From Actinomycetota bacterium (lineage in GTDB: Bacteria > Actinomycetota > Actinomycetes > Mycobacteriales > JACQDL01), in the NCBI GenBank assembly GCA_016201065.1, contig JACQDL010000057.1:62001-126000 (forward strand): DNA of 64,000 nucleotides, in the 5' to 3' direction. A program made the translations under genes and the position numbers. Shown here one piece after another: positions 60,588-64,000 of this stretch. The first letter of the stretch is position 1. Every line of letters starts with the position of its first letter. A model generated the notes under the pieces. It was not told the DNA's origin, made no database searches, and was given only the letters and a program-made list of their open reading frames with translations.

Positions 60588-62291
60588 TCACATCCGGAAC
60601 ACGCCGTACCGGACCGGCGCCAGGGGTGCGTTCGACGCCGTCGAAAGCGCCAGGCCGAGCACCATCCGGGTGTCCGCCGGGTCGATCACGCCGTCGTCCC
60701 ACAACCGGGCGGTGGCGTAGTACGGGTTGCCCTGCGTCTCGTACTGCTCCCGGATCGGCCGCCGGAACTCCTCCTCCGCCTCCGCCGTCCACGAGCCGCC
60801 GCCGGTCTCGACCTGGTCACGGCGGACCGTGGCCAGCACGGCGGCGGCCTGCTCACCACCCATCACCGAGATCCGGGCGTTCGGCCACATCCACAGGAAT
60901 CTGGGCGAGTACGCCCGGCCGCACATCGAGTAGTTGCCGGCGCCGAACGACCCACCGATGATCACGGTCAGCTTCGGCACCCGGGCGCACGCGACCGCGG
61001 TGACCATCTTCGCGCCGTGCTTGGCGATCCCGCCCGCCTCGTACTCGCGCCCCACCATGAAACCGCTGATGTTCTGCAGGAACACCAGCGGCACCGACCG
61101 CTGGTCGCACAGCTCGATGAAGTGCGCACCCTTCACGGCCGACTCGGAGAACAGGATGCCGTTGTTCGCGACGATCCCGACCGGGTGGCCGTGGATCCGG
61201 GCGAAGCCGGTGACCAGGGTCGCGCCGTACTCCCGCTTGAACTCCGCGAACCGCGATCCGTCGACCACCCGGGCGATGACCTCCCGCACGTCGTAGGGGG
61301 TGCGGGGATCGGTCGGCACCGCCGCGTACAGGTCGGCGGGGTCCACGGCGGGCTCCTGGGTGGCCACCACCTGCCACGGCCTGGGCGGCCGCGGTCCGAG
61401 CGTGGCGACGATCGTGCGCACGATCCGCAACGCGTGCGCGTCGTCGTCGGCGAGGTGGTCGGTGACGCCGGAGATCCGCGAGTGCAGCTCGCCACCGCCG
61501 AGCTCCTCGGCGGTGACCACCTCACCGGTTGCCGCCTGCACCAGTGGTGGGCCGCCAAGGAAGATGGTGCCCTGGCCGCGGACGATGACCGCCTCGTCGC
61601 TCATTGCCGGCACGTAGGCACCACCCGCCGTGCACGAGCCGAGGACGGCCGCGATCTGCGGGATGCCCGCCGCCGACATCGTCGCCTGGTTGTAGAAGAT
61701 CCGACCGAAGTGGTCGCGGTCCGGGAACACCTCGTCCTGCCGGGGCAGGAAGGCCCCGCCGGAGTCGACCAGGTACAGGCAGGGCAGGTTGTTCGCCAGC
61801 GCGACCTCCTGGGCGCGCAGGTGCTTCTTGACCGTCAGCGGGTAGTAGGTGCCGCCCTTGACCGTGGGGTCGTTGGCCACGATCACGCACTCCCGGCCGG
61901 CCACCCGGCCGACTCCGGTGATGATCCCGGCGGCCGGCGCCTCATCGCCGTACAGCCCGGTCGCGGCCAGCGGGGACAGCTCCAGGAACGGCGAGCCCGG
62001 GTCGAGCAGGGCGTCCACCCGCTGCCGGGGCAGCAGCTTGCCGCGGGCGAGGTGCCGGGCCCGGGCGGTTTCCGAGCCGCCCAGCCGGGCTGCCGCCAGC
62101 CGGCTGCGCAGATCGGCCAGCAGCTCAGCGTGCTGGGCGGCCTGGTGACGGCTCACCGCGCTGGCCGGATCGAGGCGGCTGCGCAGGACCGGCGCGTCCG
62201 CCGCCGGTGCGTCCGCCGCCGGTGCGCCCGCTGCCGGTGCGCCCGCTGCCGCTGCCACGGTTGGGGGCGGCGCCACCTCGTTGTGAGCCAT
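60588..62291 (-). CDS. accD1: Acyl-CoA carboxyltransferase beta chain
   Basis: Carboxyltransferase partner of the biotinylated subunit, of 3-methylcrotonyl-CoA carboxylase type. The product has 567 residues. Seen: [106 protein letters not shown] and [16 protein letters not shown], all MccB signatures. The N-terminus has an Ala/Pro repeat from four 15-bp units. The ATG at 62291 follows GAGGAGGG. It is first in the leucine-type operon, divergent from tetR. Confidence 0.95.
   Translation of the reverse strand: MAHNEVAPPPTVAAAAGAPAAGAPAADAPAADAPVLRSRLDPASAVSRHQAAQHAELLADLRSRLAAARLGGSETARARHLARGKLLPRQRVDALLDPGSPFLELSPLAATGLYGDEAPAAGIITGVGRVAGRECVIVANDPTVKGGTYYPLTVKKHLRAQEVALANNLPCLYLVDSGGAFLPRQDEVFPDRDHFGRIFYNQATMSAAGIPQIAAVLGSCTAGGAYVPAMSDEAVIVRGQGTIFLGGPPLVQAATGEVVTAEELGGGELHSRISGVTDHLADDDAHALRIVRTIVATLGPRPPRPWQVVATQEPAVDPADLYAAVPTDPRTPYDVREVIARVVDGSRFAEFKREYGATLVTGFARIHGHPVGIVANNGILFSESAVKGAHFIELCDQRSVPLVFLQNISGFMVGREYEAGGIAKHGAKMVTAVACARVPKLTVIIGGSFGAGNYSMCGRAYSPRFLWMWPNARISVMGGEQAAAVLATVRRDQVETGGGSWTAEAEEEFRRPIREQYETQGNPYYATARLWDDGVIDPADTRMVLGLALSTASNAPLAPVRYGVFRM
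62191..62250. repeat. Coding 15-bp minisatellite at the accD1 N-terminus
   Basis: Four exact-length tandem units of 15 bp (62191, 62206, 62221, 62236): GGCGCGTCCGCCGCC, GGTGCGTCCGCCGCC, then two identical GGTGCGCCCGCTGCC. They encode an Ala/Pro/Gly/Asp-rich flexible N-terminal segment (APAAG or APAAD units). Copy number may vary between strains without breaking the frame. Confidence 0.85.
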
Positions 62292-62316
62292 CGTGAACAA
62301 CCCTCCTCGCCGTGAT

Positions 62317-62332
62317 GTTAACGAACGCTAAC
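62317..62332. promoter_or_regulatory. Palindromic TetR operator between accD1 and tetR
   Basis: GTTAACGAACGCTAAC: six of eight mirrored pairs match. It covers the -35 (TTAACG, 62318-62323) of the tetR promoter, whose -10 is TAGCAT at 62342-62347, and the -10-like TAACAT (minus strand, 62320-62315) of the accD1 promoter. One bound dimer could block both promoters. Confidence 0.6.
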
Positions 62333-62353
62333 CAGCGCGTCTAGCATGGTGCC

Positions 62354-62965
62354 ATGCGCACCGCGCCCACCCCGTCCCGCCGCGACCAGATCGTCACGGC
62401 GGCGGCGGCACTGTTCGCCGAACGCGGCTTCCACGGAGTGAGCATCGACGACATCGGCGCTGCCGTCGGCGTTTCCGGACCCGCGCTGTACCGCCACTTC
62501 CGCAACAAGGACGCGATGCTCGGCCACCTGCTGATCAGCATCAGCGAGCAGCTGCTGTCCGGCGCCCGGTACCGGGCGGCCACCGCCGCCGACCCACCGG
62601 CAGCCCTGCGCGCGCTGGTCGGCTGGCAGGTCGACTTCGCGCTCGACAATCCCGCGCTCATCACGGTGCACGCACGGGACCTCGCGAACCTCAACGACAC
62701 CGACCGCGGCACGGTCCGCCGGCTTCAACGACAGTACGTCGAGGTCTGGGTCGACACCGTCGAGCAGGTCCTGCCGGGGGCCGACCAGGCGAGCGTGCGG
62801 GCCGCCGCGCACGCCGTCTTCGGGCTGATCAACTCAACCCCGCACAGCGCGCTGCTGGACCGCACCGAGATGGCCGGCCTGCTGCGGCGGATGGCGCTGT
62901 CCGCGCTGCTCTCCCCCGGTGTGCTCAACCCGCCGGGGGAAGCGGCAGCACCGACCCGTCGGTGA
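62354..62965 (+). CDS. TetR family regulator of the leucine-type operon
   Basis: The product has 203 residues. HTH near 10-56: QIVTAAAALFAERGFHGVSIDDIGAAVGVSGPALYRHFRNKDAML. The C-terminal domain resembles TetR_C of acyl-CoA-responsive repressors (LVGWQVDFALDNPALITVHARDLANL). The -10 at 62342-62347 is only six bases before the ATG, so the message is probably leaderless. Divergent placement next to accD1 mirrors the mycobacterial accA1/accD1 locus, which has a TetR neighbour. It is likely autoregulated and relieved by a pathway intermediate (inference). Confidence 0.92.
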   Translation: MRTAPTPSRRDQIVTAAAALFAERGFHGVSIDDIGAAVGVSGPALYRHFRNKDAMLGHLLISISEQLLSGARYRAATAADPPAALRALVGWQVDFALDNPALITVHARDLANLNDTDRGTVRRLQRQYVEVWVDTVEQVLPGADQASVRAAAHAVFGLINSTPHSALLDRTEMAGLLRRMALSALLSPGVLNPPGEAAAPTRR

Positions 62966-64000
62966 GCACCGCGCCGATCCACACCGGGATCTCGGCGCCT
63001 TCCGGGTGCTGCGGTACGTCCGTCAGCCGGGTCGGCCAGCGCTGCTCGTGCGCCGTGTAGGTCGGCGCGGGCTGTCCGGGTGGCAGGCCCTGGCCGGGCC
63101 GGCTGCCAAGCACCGACGGGATCGGAACACCCTGGCCACCGCCGGCGCTCGCCGCGAGCCCGAGGCTCCCCGCTGGGGACCAGCTCACCTCCGCGACGTC
63201 CTGGGTGATCACGAACAACCGCCGGCCGTGCGACCCGACGGTCCTGCGCACGGCAGCCAGTTCCTCGGCCGAGATGTGATCGACCCCCTGCACCGGGATG
63301 CCGCAGGTGGCGCGCACGGTCTGCAGGTACGCCTCGGACATCGCGGACCCGACCACGAGGACCGCACCGAGCTCACCGCCGGTCCGGTCACAGATCTCCC
63401 GGACCTGCGCGAGCTGCGGCACATACTGCCGGACCGTCTCCATCGGGTGCGTGATCGCGGCCGGCACGAGGACAAGCAGGCCCGCCAGCCCCACGGCGAC
63501 CGGCCGGGCCCCACGCCGCGGCCGAACCCAAATCTGCGAGATCGCGTACGCGGCACCGCCGAGCAGTCCGGGCAGCACCACGGGCAGGTACCGCCGCATC
63601 GCCCACACCTGGTCCGGCGTGATGGCCGGCCGGTACAGGTACAGGCCGGCCATCCCGAGCAGCATCAGCACCGGGCCGAGCAGCCGGAGGTCACCGTGCC
63701 GCACCGCGCGGTGGGCGAGCAGGGCAATGCCGGCCACACCCAGCACGACGGTGGGCCAGCCGACGTACCACGCCAGCCAGTGCACCGCGTACTCGCCATA
63801 GCTCCGGCACGGCTGGATCGGCGTCCCCAGCGAGGCCTGCACCTGTGGGATGAAGGTGTTGCAGGCGCCCTCGGCAGCACCAGGCTCGTAGACCGTCTGC
63901 CAGAACGGGCGGCTGACCAGCACGGCGAAGGAGCCGAGGATGCCCAGGACCGCAACCCTGGCCAGCGCGGCCCGGGGCCGCGCGCCGGCCAGCCGCCGGA
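62925..64000 (-). CDS. Polytopic membrane protein, C-terminal part, glycosyltransferase-like, cut by window edge
   Basis: The frame is open to the right edge without a convincing start (the GTG at 63923 is internal), so the gene is N-terminally truncated. About 358 residues are visible. Seen: at least five hydrophobic segments (for example WPTVVLGVAGIALLAHRA, GPVLMLLGMAGLYLY, YLPVVLPGLLGGAAYAI, VGLAGLLVLVPAAIT), then a long soluble C-terminal domain with ICDRTGGELGAVLVVGSAM. The layout recalls GT39-like or PMT-type glycosyltransferases of actinobacteria, but no catalytic motif lies in the visible part. It overlaps the 3' end of tetR by 41 bp. Confidence 0.7.
   Translation of the reverse strand, partial: RRLAGARPRAALARVAVLGILGSFAVLVSRPFWQTVYEPGAAEGACNTFIPQVQASLGTPIQPCRSYGEYAVHWLAWYVGWPTVVLGVAGIALLAHRAVRHGDLRLLGPVLMLLGMAGLYLYRPAITPDQVWAMRRYLPVVLPGLLGGAAYAISQIWVRPRRGARPVAVGLAGLLVLVPAAITHPMETVRQYVPQLAQVREICDRTGGELGAVLVVGSAMSEAYLQTVRATCGIPVQGVDHISAEELAAVRRTVGSHGRRLFVITQDVAEVSWSPAGSLGLAASAGGGQGVPIPSVLGSRPGQGLPPGQPAPTYTAHEQRWPTRLTDVPQHPEGAEIPVWIGAVLTDGSVLPLPPAG

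Overview
The window is a gene-dense, very GC-rich stretch of an actinobacterial chromosome. The lineage is indicated by RbpA, WhiA, the OpcA-associated pentose phosphate set, the 1,636-residue NAD-glutamate dehydrogenase, a DosR/DosS pair, and frequent GTG starts with ATGA/GTGA gene overlaps. The genus cannot be fixed from the sequence alone. There is no phage, insertion sequence, integron, CRISPR array, tRNA or rRNA. Both window edges cut genes: pgi at the left, a polytopic membrane protein at the right.

Layout. (1) 1-4.7 kb, plus strand: pgi-zwf-opcA-pgl, the oxidative pentose phosphate entry. It ends at five 17-bp repeats and a 13-bp-stem hairpin facing rbpA. (2) 4.8-10.5 kb, minus strand: gap-pgk-tpiA, an orphan solute-binding lipoprotein, secG and rbpA. 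(3) 10.7-13.6 kb: the three-gene proton-translocating transhydrogenase. (4) 13.8-27 kb: rapZ, a 68-residue remnant of yvcK, whiA, the uvrA/uvrC/uvrB repair genes, a MarR regulator, and TerC behind a yybP-ykoY (Mn2+) riboswitch. Small accessory genes and an XRE-P-loop fusion lie between them. (5) 27-35.3 kb: glgX-treY (treZ absent), pxpB-pxpC (pxpA absent), a CPA1 antiporter and a small membrane protein.

(6) 35.3-46.8 kb is the most distinctive part. It resembles a compact DosR (hypoxia/redox dormancy) regulon: a DosR-like regulator, a GAF-GAF DosS-like kinase with the haem-ligand-region histidine, four Acg-type nitroreductase paralogues, four universal stress proteins, a CBS-BON protein and a flavin-nucleotide-binding-like protein. 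Palindromes of the form GGGAC-N4-G(G/T)CCC lie in most promoter regions of this island and were not noticed elsewhere in the window.

(7) 47-51.9 kb: the large NAD-glutamate dehydrogenase. (8) 51.9-55.4 kb: tetR-SDR-acyl-CoA dehydrogenase-SDR. (9) 55.7-56.5 kb: a decayed two-gene module with a truncated nucleotidyltransferase. (10) 56.4-63 kb: a leucine/isovalerate catabolic operon (carboxyltransferase, biotin carboxylase, HMG-CoA lyase, acyl-CoA dehydrogenase) diverging from a TetR gene over a palindromic operator.

The genes combine carbohydrate flux (glycolysis, NADPH supply, glycogen/trehalose), DNA repair, and an anaerobic/redox survival programme. All assignments come from reading translated sequence and motifs; no database search was run.
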